Notes under the pieces: model-generated
The model's input: only the letters and a program-made list of their open reading frames with translations
Databases searched by the model: none
Told to the model about the DNA's origin: nothing
Assembly: GCA_964463695.1 (NCBI GenBank)
Contig: CAYXCZ010000020.1
Coordinates: 24,749-88,748, forward strand
Direction: 5' to 3'
Source of the DNA: JALNZU01 sp964463695
GTDB lineage: Bacteria > Bacteroidota > Bacteroidia > Bacteroidales > F082
DNA: 64,000 bases
Shown: positions 44,817-52,958 of the stretch, one piece after another
How positions within the stretch are numbered: the stretch's first letter is position 1
How the letters are laid out: every line of letters begins with the position of its first letter
Position numbers and translations under genes: made by a program

Positions 44817-45767
44817 ATGACACACAATCCCCTCAGCAAATTGCTTGGAATTCAGTTTCCGGTATTGGTTGCCCCGATGTTTTTAATTTCAAATGCTGCC
44901 ATGGTTATTGAGGCGCTCGAAGCGGGTGCAACTGCAGCTATTCCTGCTTTGAACTATCGCACCGACGAAGCTATGCGCAAAGCAATTGCAGAGATACGTA
45001 ATAAAAGCAACAAGCCTTTTGGTTTTAATTTAATAGTAAACAAGTCGAATCCGAAATACAAAGGGCAACTTCAAACCCTTTGTGAATTAAAAGTAGATTT
45101 TATCATAACTTCTCTTGGAAGTCCGGAGGAGGTTATAAAAAAGTGTAAGCCATTGGGCATCAAAGTGTTTTGCGACGTCGTAAATCTTGATTATGCTTTA
45201 AAAGTTGAAGCTTTAGGTGCTGATGCTGTGATCGCAGTTGGGAGCGAAGCCGGAGGACATTGCGGTCCTGTTTCGAATAAAAAACTTGTTCCAGAGCTCG
45301 TAAAACATTGTAATATTCCTGTGATTGCAGCCGGAGGGATTGGTGAGGCCCGTCAGGTTAAAGAGATGTTGGAACTTGGTGCAGCCGGGGTTTCTGTAGG
45401 AACTGTTTTCATTGCTTCGACCGAAGCGCCTGTTTCGGAAGAATATAAGCAAGCCTTGGTTCATTTTACAGCCAGAGATATTGTGCTGAGCAGCAAGCTT
45501 TCTGGAAGTCCGCTAACCGTTATTAACACCCCATATGTACAACAGATTGGCACAAAAGCAGGTTTACTCGAGCGATTGATGAAGCGCAATAAATGGTTAA
45601 AGAAATATATTAAAATGCTGATTTTCGTTAATGGAATGAGAAAAATTGAAAAGTCGGCATTTTCTGCAACTTACCAAACAGTTTGGGTTGCAGGTCCTTC
45701 AATAGATTATGTTAAAAAAGTTCGTCCGCTGAAGGAAATAATGAACAGCCTGATTGAAGGTTTATAA
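44817..45767 (+). CDS. Nitronate monooxygenase family FMN enzyme
   Basis: This 316-residue TIM-barrel flavoprotein has the N-terminal LGIQFPVLVAPMF, the phosphate/FMN region AAGGIGEARQVKEML with VSVGTVFIAS, and VGSEAGGHCGP, whose His is the usual catalytic base. It is only distantly like the FabK-like gene at 34.9-35.9 kb. Activity may be nitronate oxidation or reduction of an enoyl thioester. It is divergent from marR and may be under the same control. Confidence 0.83.
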   Translation: MTHNPLSKLLGIQFPVLVAPMFLISNAAMVIEALEAGATAAIPALNYRTDEAMRKAIAEIRNKSNKPFGFNLIVNKSNPKYKGQLQTLCELKVDFIITSLGSPEEVIKKCKPLGIKVFCDVVNLDYALKVEALGADAVIAVGSEAGGHCGPVSNKKLVPELVKHCNIPVIAAGGIGEARQVKEMLELGAAGVSVGTVFIASTEAPVSEEYKQALVHFTARDIVLSSKLSGSPLTVINTPYVQQIGTKAGLLERLMKRNKWLKKYIKMLIFVNGMRKIEKSAFSATYQTVWVAGPSIDYVKKVRPLKEIMNSLIEGL

Positions 45768-45781
45768 CGAAGGTTTTCCGA

Positions 45782-46102
45782 TTATTTTGGAATTTCTTGT
45801 CCCCAGAAACCTTCAAACTTTTCTACCTTGATATCTGATTGAACCCTTACCTGACAAGATAAACGAAGACCATCTTCCTGTTTATGAGGAGGAAGATTTA
45901 GCCTAACTCGCTCAACGGATGTAAGTTCATGGGTTTCACCGGTTATTCTGACCGTGCACGTACCACAAGTTCCAAGCCCGAAACAGTTAAGAAATTTCGC
46001 TGCACCATTATGTGGTGAAGCATCGTTATTTATAAGCACATTGCGCAAAAGGGCTCCTTTACGACAAACAAATTTTATATCATTAAACTCAACAACTGGC
46101 AT
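45782..46102 (-). CDS. [2Fe-2S] ferredoxin, plant/adrenodoxin-like fold
   Basis: This 106-residue protein has four cysteines in the 2Fe-2S arrangement: NCFGLGTCGTC gives three and LSCQV the fourth. It should carry single electrons to an oxygenase or reductase; the partner is unknown. The ATG at 46102 is supported by AGGAGG, 8 bp upstream, a strong Shine-Dalgarno that is unusual in this phylum and that decides against the GTG at 46111. The gene converges with the FMN enzyme gene, 14 bp away. Confidence 0.88.
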   Translation of the reverse strand: MPVVEFNDIKFVCRKGALLRNVLINNDASPHNGAAKFLNCFGLGTCGTCTVRITGETHELTSVERVRLNLPPHKQEDGLRLSCQVRVQSDIKVEKFEGFWGQEIPK

Positions 46103-46110
46103 TTTTTGCA

Positions 46111-46116
46111 CCTCCT
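46111..46116 (-). promoter_or_regulatory. Strong Shine-Dalgarno of the ferredoxin gene
   Basis: AGGAGG on the minus strand, 8 bp before the ATG, complements the 16S anti-SD fully. It lies in a small near-palindrome CCTCAGGAGG that could fold over it. Confidence 0.6.
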
Positions 46117-46169
46117 GAGGTTATTAACAGCTTATGAATCATTTTGTTTGATGTGTATGCTTATTTTTC

Positions 46170-46218
46170 CCGACATTTCGCCTCCATTCACCGACATGTT
46201 TCCCCCATTGGCCGAAAA
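46170..46218. repeat. 21-bp direct repeats upstream of the LiaF/LytTR operon
   Basis: CCGACAT occurs at 46170-46176 and 46191-46197, and a partial copy CCGAAAA at 46212-46218, each 21 bp apart. CCATT repeats in the same register (46184-46188 and 46205-46209). The last copy ends just before the -33 box. Paired direct repeats about two helical turns apart are the kind of site LytTR regulators bind, and a LytTR gene is in the operon. Confidence 0.75.
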
Positions 46219-46221
46219 CCT

Positions 46222-46253
46222 CTTGTCAACATAGCAGCACCATTATATATTTG
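46222..46253 (+). promoter_or_regulatory. Promoter of the LiaF/LytS/LytTR operon
   Basis: CTTG (46222-46225), a 20-bp spacer and TATATTTG (46246-46253) match the Bacteroidota promoter with one mismatch at -33. It lies directly after the 21-bp repeats. Confidence 0.75.
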
Positions 46254-46298
46254 CTTCAGATTTTAAAGAAAATAATATTCATTTAAAAATTCATAGAC

Positions 46299-47033
46299 AT
46301 GGAAACTAAAAACACCTCACTCGACAGACGCCTGGTCGCTGGTTTATTGCTAATCCTTGCAGGCGGTTTATTACTTCTCGACACACTTGGAATGATTTCA
46401 TTCGATTTGCGTCATTACCTTATTTCATGGAAAACACTTTTGATTTTCATAGGTATCATTACCCTTTCGAATCAGGAGAAAAGAACTACTGGTATCATTT
46501 TGATTGGTTTGGGAGTCATGTTCTGGCTACCGGAATTAATTGATTACCGTATCAGGCTCAGTACCATTTTTTGGCCAGCTATCCTTATCGGTATCGGATT
46601 AATCATCATTACCCGCAGGGGACACAAAACTCCTGAAGGAGCCGAAAAAACCTTCAATGCCTTTCGCGGAAGTGATAATGCAACCGAAAGTTCTCAGGAA
46701 TTTGTTGAAGACACAGCTATTTTTGGAGGTGGAAACACAAAATTCACCTCAACCAACTTCAGAGGCGGAAAATTGACAGCCATATTTGGTGGTTCTGATC
46801 TGAATATGATGAACACTGTTCCTTCGCAAGAAGGCTGTGTGATTGATGTACTCGTAATTTTTGGCGGCAACAACCTGATCATTCCGGATGACTGGCAGGT
46901 AAAGTCAGAAATTGTATCCATTTTTGGTGGTTTTTCTGACAAACGTATGTTACCGGTAAAAACCAATGCTGAAAAATTGGTTGTTATCAAAGGACTTGTG
47001 TTGTTTGGCGGAGTTGAATTGAAAAGCTATTAA
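46299..47033 (+). CDS. LiaF-like membrane protein (transmembrane plus cell-wall-active antibiotics response domain)
   Basis: This 244-residue protein has four membrane helices in the first 105 residues (RLVAGLLLILAGGLLLL, TLLIFIGIITL, IILIGLGVMFWL, IFWPAILIGIGLIII) and a C-terminal beta-helix of repeated IFGG turns (AIFGGGNTKF, AIFGGSDLNM, VIFGGNNLII, SIFGGFSDKR, LFGGVEL). This is the LiaF/DUF2154 type. In Firmicutes LiaF restrains an envelope-stress kinase; here it precedes a LytS kinase by 88 bp, so a similar role is plausible but not shown. Confidence 0.88.
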   Translation: METKNTSLDRRLVAGLLLILAGGLLLLDTLGMISFDLRHYLISWKTLLIFIGIITLSNQEKRTTGIILIGLGVMFWLPELIDYRIRLSTIFWPAILIGIGLIIITRRGHKTPEGAEKTFNAFRGSDNATESSQEFVEDTAIFGGGNTKFTSTNFRGGKLTAIFGGSDLNMMNTVPSQEGCVIDVLVIFGGNNLIIPDDWQVKSEIVSIFGGFSDKRMLPVKTNAEKLVVIKGLVLFGGVELKSY

Positions 47034-47121
47034 GCCTGAAACTGATTCACCAAATCATCAGTTATCAGCTAAAGTGTAACACTAAGCATAGATTTTCGTC
47101 CAACACACAAAAAACAATCAA

Positions 47122-48180
47122 ATGCTGAATCCATTTATAAAAAACAGAAGATATCTTATTATGTATTTGACTGTCTGGATGGTTGTTGCAATCATTCAGA
47201 CAGCCATTTTGAATTATTATCAGGATCTTGATTTATTGATTAGCATCACCGATTCGGGAGTTTTTAATTTCATTTTGGCAATTATTGGCTTTAGTTTGTG
47301 GTACATTCTTAGGTTTAATATCAAGGAACAACACAGCACTTTTGATCTGGTCATCAACCATCTTATTACGGGTATTGTAACAATTGCAATTTGGATGGGA
47401 AGCGGCTATTATATCATGAGTTTTTTGGAGGCCAATGACGTAGAATATTTAAATTTCCTTCAGCTTTCGCTCCCCTGGAGAGCCATCATCGGCACATTTT
47501 TCTATCTGATTTTTATCCTCATTTATTATATGATACTTTATTATGAGGATTTACAACAGAAGCTGAAGATCGAATCAGAGTTGAACAATCTGGTAAGAGA
47601 AGCTGAACTGAATGCGTTAAAATCACAAATTAACCCTCACTTTTTGTTTAACAGTCTCAACTCCATCAGCTCACTTACCATGACAGATCCTGAAAAAGCG
47701 CAGGAAATGGTTATAAAACTCTCCGACTTTTTGCGCTATTCCCTTAGCCACGACAGGCACGAAACCACTACACTCAGGCACGAACTTGAAAATACTGAAC
47801 GCTACCTGGATATCGAAAAAATTCGCTTTGGGAAGCGGCTAAGGTATGTTTCGAACATCCCCAACGGCTGCCTCGATCAGCAAATACCGAATATGATATT
47901 GCAGCCATTGCTCGAGAATGCTATCAAACATGGCGTTCATAACAGTACGGAGGAGGTATTAATAGATTTGACATGTGTTATAACAGATGAATTTGCTGAG
48001 CTACACGTCCTTAACGATTTCGATCCTGAGGCTGTAAGGCCTAAAGGCGAAGGAATTGGTCTGAAGAATATTCGCAACAGGCTTCAGTTGTTATACCACA
48101 GGAATGATTTATTTGAAGTAAAGATGGGGAAAATTGAATTTGAAGTAATTTTACGCATTCCGAAAATCAATGTAGCATGA
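47122..48180 (+). CDS. LytS/YehU-type sensor histidine kinase
   Basis: This 352-residue protein has four membrane helices (about 13-31, 47-64, 77-99 and 120-141), a coiled-coil linker and the HisKA_5 phosphoacceptor QINPHFLFNSLNSI with His173. The HATPase domain follows (LLENAIKHG, GEGIGLKNIRNRL). It has no separate periplasmic domain, so it should sense the membrane or a partner such as the LiaF-like protein. Its end overlaps the response regulator by ATGA. Confidence 0.94.
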   Translation: MLNPFIKNRRYLIMYLTVWMVVAIIQTAILNYYQDLDLLISITDSGVFNFILAIIGFSLWYILRFNIKEQHSTFDLVINHLITGIVTIAIWMGSGYYIMSFLEANDVEYLNFLQLSLPWRAIIGTFFYLIFILIYYMILYYEDLQQKLKIESELNNLVREAELNALKSQINPHFLFNSLNSISSLTMTDPEKAQEMVIKLSDFLRYSLSHDRHETTTLRHELENTERYLDIEKIRFGKRLRYVSNIPNGCLDQQIPNMILQPLLENAIKHGVHNSTEEVLIDLTCVITDEFAELHVLNDFDPEAVRPKGEGIGLKNIRNRLQLLYHRNDLFEVKMGKIEFEVILRIPKINVA

Positions 48181-48932
48181 TCCAAAAGATACGAACTTTA
48201 ATTATTGAAGATGAAGAACCGGCACGTAACTTACTGAAAACATTTTTATCCGGTTTCGAAGAGATCAACCTCATTGGCGAATGCAGTGATGGTTTCAGTG
48301 GATTGAAAGCGATCAATGAGTTGCAGCCTGACCTCATTTTTTTGGATATTCAAATGCCAAGGCTAACAGGTTTCGAGTTGCTGGAGCTATTGGATGTGTA
48401 CCCCGAAATTATTTTCACTACTGCCTACGACGAGTTTGCCCTAAAAGCCTTTGAACTCAATGCTGTTGACTACCTAATGAAACCTTTTTCGAAACAGCGG
48501 CTGCGTCAAGCAGTAGATAAGGTGGTGGAGCGCTTCCGGCTTAAGACAACTTCCGGCGAAACAGTACAGAAGCTTGTTGAGCAAATGCAGGAACGCAGCA
48601 AACCACTGGAACGGATAGTGGTAAAATCAGGTTCAAAGATTCATGTTATCCCTGTTGATCAGATTGAACAGATTGAGGCTCAAGATGATTATGTAATGAT
48701 ACACGCGCCTGAAGGTCGTTTTATGAAAAAGGAAACAATGAGTGTCATGGAGCAAAGTCTTCCAGAAGAACAGTTTCTAAGAATTCATCGTTCGCATATC
48801 GTCAACATCAATCAGATTCAGCGTATCGAACAATATGGAAAAGAAAGCTATCTGCTGATTTTAAAGAATGGTAATTCGGTAAGTGTAAGCAAAAGTCGTA
48901 TTAAAGACCTGAAAAGGGAGCTTGATTTTTAA
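48177..48932 (+). CDS. LytTR family response regulator
   Basis: This 251-residue protein has a receiver domain (acidic pair Glu11/Asp12, phosphoacceptor Asp57 in LIFLDIQMP, Lys102 in LMKPF) and a C-terminal LytTR DNA-binding domain from about residue 145 (RIVVKSGSKIHVIPVDQI, HRSHIVNINQI, VSVSKSRIKDL). It forms a two-component pair with the overlapping LytS-type kinase. The 21-bp repeats before the operon are a likely target, giving autoregulation. Confidence 0.95.
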   Translation: MIQKIRTLIIEDEEPARNLLKTFLSGFEEINLIGECSDGFSGLKAINELQPDLIFLDIQMPRLTGFELLELLDVYPEIIFTTAYDEFALKAFELNAVDYLMKPFSKQRLRQAVDKVVERFRLKTTSGETVQKLVEQMQERSKPLERIVVKSGSKIHVIPVDQIEQIEAQDDYVMIHAPEGRFMKKETMSVMEQSLPEEQFLRIHRSHIVNINQIQRIEQYGKESYLLILKNGNSVSVSKSRIKDLKRELDF

Positions 48933-48942
48933 TCACTAAGCT

Positions 48943-49425
48943 CTATTTATACAAGGATTGACGTCTAACAGAAGGGCCGCGCAGCAGTGTGAACTCATGT
49001 AATTCGATCATTTCGAGCAATGGATCAAGTTGCTTATTTTTTTCTATATCAAGTATAAAAGCATGCGTGAGACCGGGTATTTTGCGGATCATTGATATCC
49101 ACTCATCTTGTTTTCCTTCGGGAATGGTATTGCGAATAATAAGCAAAAAATCAACCGGCAGAGAAAATTTAAGTAAACGCACGCCATCAGATTGTAGCTG
49201 AAGAAGATTAAACACATTCAGATTTTCGCCTGCATCAAAGTAATAAAATGAAAATGGAGAAGGGTCGGTTTCATTCAAAACGAAGCCGGCCATTTTTTTA
49301 AGGTCGAGCCGAAGCGATTCGTTCAGATGCCATGCCAACTTATAATCTTTGAGCGTTGTTGTCAAAGCAACAATACAAAGATCATCGAAGGGGTTTATGT
49401 GTAAAGTTTTTTTCTTTTGTGCCAC
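48943..49425 (-). CDS. IPExxxVDY family protein of unknown function
   Basis: This 160-residue protein matches a Bacteroidota-specific family of unknown function, with LKDYKLAWHLNESLRLDL near residue 26 and a C-terminal charged stretch. It has no signal or membrane segment. It starts with GTG at 49425; the open frame continues upstream, but a -7 box at 49464-49471 limits it. It converges on the LytTR gene with 10 bp between, and related genes usually lie near rnc, fabF and acpP as here. Confidence 0.8.
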   Translation of the reverse strand: MAQKKKTLHINPFDDLCIVALTTTLKDYKLAWHLNESLRLDLKKMAGFVLNETDPSPFSFYYFDAGENLNVFNLLQLQSDGVRLLKFSLPVDFLLIIRNTIPEGKQDEWISMIRKIPGLTHAFILDIEKNKQLDPLLEMIELHEFTLLRGPSVRRQSLYK

Positions 49426-49463
49426 GGCAGATCGAATAAAATAAGTGGAATGAAATCCTGTTG

Positions 49464-49471
49464 CAAAATTA
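49464..49471 (-). promoter_or_regulatory. -7 box for the IPExxxVDY gene
   Basis: The minus strand reads TAATTTTG, matching TAnnTTTG, 38 bp before the GTG start. Confidence 0.5.
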
Positions 49472-49629
49472 AGCTGAATTCCCCAAGGAAAGTTTTTTTA
49501 GAAGAGAAAAGATAAAAAGCGATATCGGTTTTTTCGAAAGATGATTAACATACAGGCCTTTCCAGGCAAATTAAAGCCACAGTGTAGAATTCAATAAATG
49601 GAAAACGGTAAAAACAACCAAAAGTGTTT

Positions 49630-50364
49630 TTATGCTTCTTGCTTCAATTCATTAAGTGAAATCCAGGTTTTTTCAGCGGCTAGCTGTTCAGCACCTTTAA
49701 TTGAAAAATCTTTGGCTTCGGCTAAAACTTCACCATTAACACGAATCTGAATGAGGTACTGTTTTTTAAATCCTTCGCCCAATTCACCGGCAACGGTAAA
49801 CTCAACAATTTGTTTTTCTTTTTGACCCCATTCGAGCAACTTGCTTTTAAAGTTGAAATCGCTGTTTTGAAGGATATCAATATCAAGGTGAAGATCGATA
49901 ATGCGTTTGATGATGATAGTTCGGGTAAAAAGGAAACCTTTATCGAGGTAAATAGCTCCTATTAATGCCTCAAAAGCGTCACCGTTTGCTGATTTAAATA
50001 CCGATTTTCCATCGCCATTAAAGTTGACGAGTTTGTCGACACCCATTTTTTGCGAAAGCTTGTTTAGGGATGCCCGGCTGACGATTTTGGAACGCATTTC
50101 GGTGAGAAAGCCTTCGTTTTTATAGGGAAATTTCTTGAAGAGGTAATCAGCTACGATAGCACTGAGAATAGCATCGCCAAGGTATTCAAGTCGTTCGTTG
50201 CTAAGTTTATGGCCATTAATACTTTCGTTGGCTACCGACTTATGCCGGAAAGCCAGTTGGTATAAAAAAATATTTCCAGGAACAAACCCGAAAATATTTT
50301 TAATAGCATAACTAAGGTCTTTATCTGCTGAAAAAAAAGCTCTTAATGAATCTGCAAAAAACAA
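49630..50364 (-). CDS. rnc: Ribonuclease III
   Basis: RNase III cuts double-stranded RNA in rRNA maturation and decay. The 244-residue protein has the catalytic signature NERLEYLGDAIL (residues 56-67), the second acidic site GDAFEALIGAIYLD, and a C-terminal double-stranded RNA-binding domain (FKSKLLEWGQK, AEAKDFSIKGAEQLAA). The best start is a TTG at 50364; there is no ATG upstream before an in-frame stop, and the N-terminus LRAFFSADKDLSYAIKNIFGF (two blocks) matches related proteins. It follows fabF by 94 bp and has its own -7 box. Confidence 0.93.
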   Translation of the reverse strand: MFFADSLRAFFSADKDLSYAIKNIFGFVPGNIFLYQLAFRHKSVANESINGHKLSNERLEYLGDAILSAIVADYLFKKFPYKNEGFLTEMRSKIVSRASLNKLSQKMGVDKLVNFNGDGKSVFKSANGDAFEALIGAIYLDKGFLFTRTIIIKRIIDLHLDIDILQNSDFNFKSKLLEWGQKEKQIVEFTVAGELGEGFKKQYLIQIRVNGEVLAEAKDFSIKGAEQLAAEKTWISLNELKQEA

Positions 50365-50437
50365 ACTAGTTCGTTTTTAAGGTTAAACTACTGTTAACGT
50401 GTTTGTTGTTTTTATCAGGTTTCGAATCGATAAGTTT

Positions 50438-50445
50438 CAAAAATA
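50438..50445 (-). promoter_or_regulatory. -7 box for rnc
   Basis: The minus strand reads TATTTTTG, matching TAnnTTTG, 73 bp before the rnc start and past the fabF stop. rnc may be read from here as well as with fabF. Confidence 0.45.
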
Positions 50446-50458
50446 CCTTTAACTGAGT

Positions 50459-51712
50459 TTAAGGCACATATTTTTTGAAGATGATCGAAGCGTTGTGACC
50501 ACCAAACCCAAATGTATTGGTTAATGCATAATTGACAGTTCTTTTTCTGGCCTTCCAGAATGTGAAGTCAAGTGCATTGTCAATTTCCGGATCATCAGTA
50601 AAATGATTGATGGTAGGAGGGATGATATCGTTTTGAACTGCAAGGATTGTTGCTACAGCTTCGATAACACCTGCACCACCCAGGAGATGACCTGTCATTG
50701 ATTTGGTAGAGTTGATGCTTATTTTGTAGGCATGTTCACCAAATAAACTGACAATAGATTTTGGTTCGGCAATATCTCCCTGAGGAGTTGAAGTGCCGTG
50801 TGTGTTGATATGGTCAATGTCTTCAAGGCGAATACCGGCATCGGAGAGGGCGCGCATCATACTCAGCTTAGCACCAAGGCCTTCCGGGTGAGGGGAGGTC
50901 ATATGATTTGCATCGGCTGATAATCCGCATCCTACCAATTCGGCATAAATTTTAGCTCCTCTTGCCAGGGCATGCTCCAATTCTTCGAGAATGATGCCAC
51001 CACCACCTTCACCCATTACAAAACCATCGCGATCTTTGTCAAAAGGCCGTGATCCTGTTTGTGGGTCGTCGTTTCTTGTTGAGATCGCGTGCATGGCATT
51101 AAATCCACCAACACCGGCCGGAGCAATTGACGCTTCTGAACCACCTGTTACAAATGCAACAGCTTTCCCTAGCCTTATATAGTTGAAAGCATCAACAATA
51201 CTGTTGGCTGAGGAAGCACATGCAGATACAGTGGCAAAGTTGGGTCCTCTGAAACCATGTTTGATGGAAATATGACCTGCCGTGATATCGGCAATCATTT
51301 TAGGAATAAAGAAAGGATTAAAACGTGGTGTACCGTCACCGGTGGCAAACGCGGTTACCTCCTCAGAAAAGGTGATAAGCCCGCCTATGCCTGATGACCA
51401 GATTACGCCTACTTCATCAAGATCAGTATTTCCGTTGATCAGGCCCGAATCAGCGATAGCCTCATCGGAGGCTATCAATCCGAACTGCGCATACAGGTCG
51501 TACTTGCGCACGTCCTTCCGGTCGAAATGATCTTTATAGTCGTAATTCTTAACCTCGCAGGCAAAGCGGGTCTTAAACTTGGAGGCGTCAAAGCGGGTAA
51601 TATCAGCAGCGCCATTCACGCCATTGACTAGCCCCTCCCAATAGGAAGCGACATTATTACCAATCGGTGTGATAGCACCTAAACCTGTTACTACTACTCG
51701 TTTCAGCTCCAT
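50459..51712 (-). CDS. fabF: 3-oxoacyl-ACP synthase II
   Basis: FabF elongates acyl-ACP with malonyl-ACP in fatty-acid synthesis. The 417-residue protein carries the Cys-His-His triad: TVSACASSANSI (Cys), NTHGTSTPQGD (His) and KSMTGHLLGGAG (His), with the C-terminal NTFGFGGHNASI. It starts 12 bp after acpP and precedes rnc, the standard acpP-fabF-rnc order. Confidence 0.97.
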   Translation of the reverse strand: MELKRVVVTGLGAITPIGNNVASYWEGLVNGVNGAADITRFDASKFKTRFACEVKNYDYKDHFDRKDVRKYDLYAQFGLIASDEAIADSGLINGNTDLDEVGVIWSSGIGGLITFSEEVTAFATGDGTPRFNPFFIPKMIADITAGHISIKHGFRGPNFATVSACASSANSIVDAFNYIRLGKAVAFVTGGSEASIAPAGVGGFNAMHAISTRNDDPQTGSRPFDKDRDGFVMGEGGGGIILEELEHALARGAKIYAELVGCGLSADANHMTSPHPEGLGAKLSMMRALSDAGIRLEDIDHINTHGTSTPQGDIAEPKSIVSLFGEHAYKISINSTKSMTGHLLGGAGVIEAVATILAVQNDIIPPTINHFTDDPEIDNALDFTFWKARKRTVNYALTNTFGFGGHNASIIFKKYVP

Positions 51713-51724
51713 AAAAAAACTTTT

Positions 51725-51961
51725 TTAACCTTTTTTCTCTTCAATATACCTGATTGCATCGCCTACTGTGGCAATTTTCTCAGCTTGATCGTCGGGAATA
51801 GCGATATTGAATTCTTTTTCAAATTCCATGATCAACTCAACAGTGTCGAGGGAGTCCGCTCCCAGATCATTGGTGAAGCTGGCTTCATTAGTAACTTCTG
51901 CGGCTTCTACGCCAAGCTTGTCCACAATAATGGATACGATTTTGTCTCTGATTTCTGACAT
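51725..51961 (-). CDS. acpP: Acyl carrier protein
   Basis: The 78-residue acidic protein is the carrier of acyl chains in fatty-acid synthesis. Ser37 in GADSLDTVEL takes the phosphopantetheine arm. It leads the acpP-fabF-rnc unit. On the minus strand at 51993-51999 TACTTTG resembles the -7 consensus with one base less in the gap, about 30 bp before the ATG. Confidence 0.97.
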   Translation of the reverse strand: MSEIRDKIVSIIVDKLGVEAAEVTNEASFTNDLGADSLDTVELIMEFEKEFNIAIPDDQAEKIATVGDAIRYIEEKKG

Positions 51962-52105
51962 AACTTTAAATGTTTTTAGTTAAACAGGGGTGCAAAGTAA
52001 ATTAATTGCTACAAATTAAACAACTTTATTTATTAAAAAATTGATTCTCAGTAAGTATGATTTCTATAAAACACCAATTTTCTTATTGTTAACGGGTTTT
52101 TATAG

Positions 52106-52813
52106 CTAATCTTCTTCATCATCTTTTTCTTTTGATGAAGAGGAAAGACCTTCAACAATAAGTACAATTTCACCTTTTACTTCTTGCTTGCTGTAATGAA
52201 TCAAAAGCTCATTAAGGGTGCCTCGCCGGTTTTCCTCAAAAAGTTTGGTGAGCTCGCGTGCAACAGAAGCTTTTCGATGTCCGCCAAGAACAGATGCAAG
52301 CTGTTCGAGGGTTTTTACCAACCTATGGGGTGATTCATAAAGAATGATGGTATATGGATATTCGGCCATAGCCAGAATTCGTTTCTGCCGGCCTTTTTTA
52401 TGCGGTAAAAAACCTTCAAAAACAAATCTGTCGGAAGGCAAACCCGAATTGACCAACGCCGGAACAAAAGCAGTTGCACCCGGCAGACATTCTATTTCAA
52501 CAGCCGATTCAATGGCAGCTCTGACAAGCAGAAAACCAGGATCGGAGATGGCAGGAGTGCCTGCATCAGTAACAAGCGCCATACGTTCGCCTGAAAGTAA
52601 TCGGGCCACAAGCTGATCAATCATCCGGTGCTCATTATGTTGATGAAAAGCAGCCATTGGCTTGCTGATACCATAATGTTTAAGCAACATTCCGGTCTTG
52701 CGCGTGTCCTCGGCAACAACAAGCTCCACTTCATCTTTAAGAATCCTCAGGGCTCTTAAGGTGATGTCTTCCAAATTTCCGATCGGTGTTGGAACCAGGT
52801 AAAGCTTCGACAT
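52106..52813 (-). CDS. rsmI: 16S rRNA (cytidine(1402)-2'-O)-methyltransferase
   Basis: RsmI methylates the 2'-OH of C1402 in the ribosomal decoding centre, using SAM. The 235-residue protein has the conserved LYLVPTPIGNLEDIT, VVAEDTRKT, ALVTDAGTPAISDPG and GATAFVPALVNSGLP stretches, and the C-terminal RELTKLFEE and GEIVLIVEG segments. It is the last gene of the unit with the unknown 274-residue protein, the M28 peptidase and the small membrane protein. Confidence 0.96.
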   Translation of the reverse strand: MSKLYLVPTPIGNLEDITLRALRILKDEVELVVAEDTRKTGMLLKHYGISKPMAAFHQHNEHRMIDQLVARLLSGERMALVTDAGTPAISDPGFLLVRAAIESAVEIECLPGATAFVPALVNSGLPSDRFVFEGFLPHKKGRQKRILAMAEYPYTIILYESPHRLVKTLEQLASVLGGHRKASVARELTKLFEENRRGTLNELLIHYSKQEVKGEIVLIVEGLSSSSKEKDDEED

Positions 52814-52817
52814 AGGG

Positions 52818-52955
52818 TTATTTCTTGCGTGGTTTATTCCATCGGGTTATCCATTTTTCAAAATGCTCAGCACCACTATTAACAGAAGTATAGAATGAGA
52901 TGACAGTGAAAATGATAACAACCAATGCTGTAAAGATAATTAAAAGAAGTTCCAT
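52818..52955 (-). CDS. Small single-span membrane protein, 45 residues, unannotated
   Basis: An ATG-started frame of 45 codons fits exactly between the M28 peptidase stop (3 bp upstream) and the rsmI start (4 bp downstream). It encodes MELLLIIFTALVVIIFTVISF, one membrane helix, followed by a polar part and the tail ITRWNKPRKK. By the positive-inside rule its C-terminus should be cytoplasmic. The close packing with both neighbours suggests it is translated. I do not recognise a family and no function can be given. Confidence 0.75.
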   Translation of the reverse strand: MELLLIIFTALVVIIFTVISFYTSVNSGAEHFEKWITRWNKPRKK

Positions 52956-52958
52956 CTA

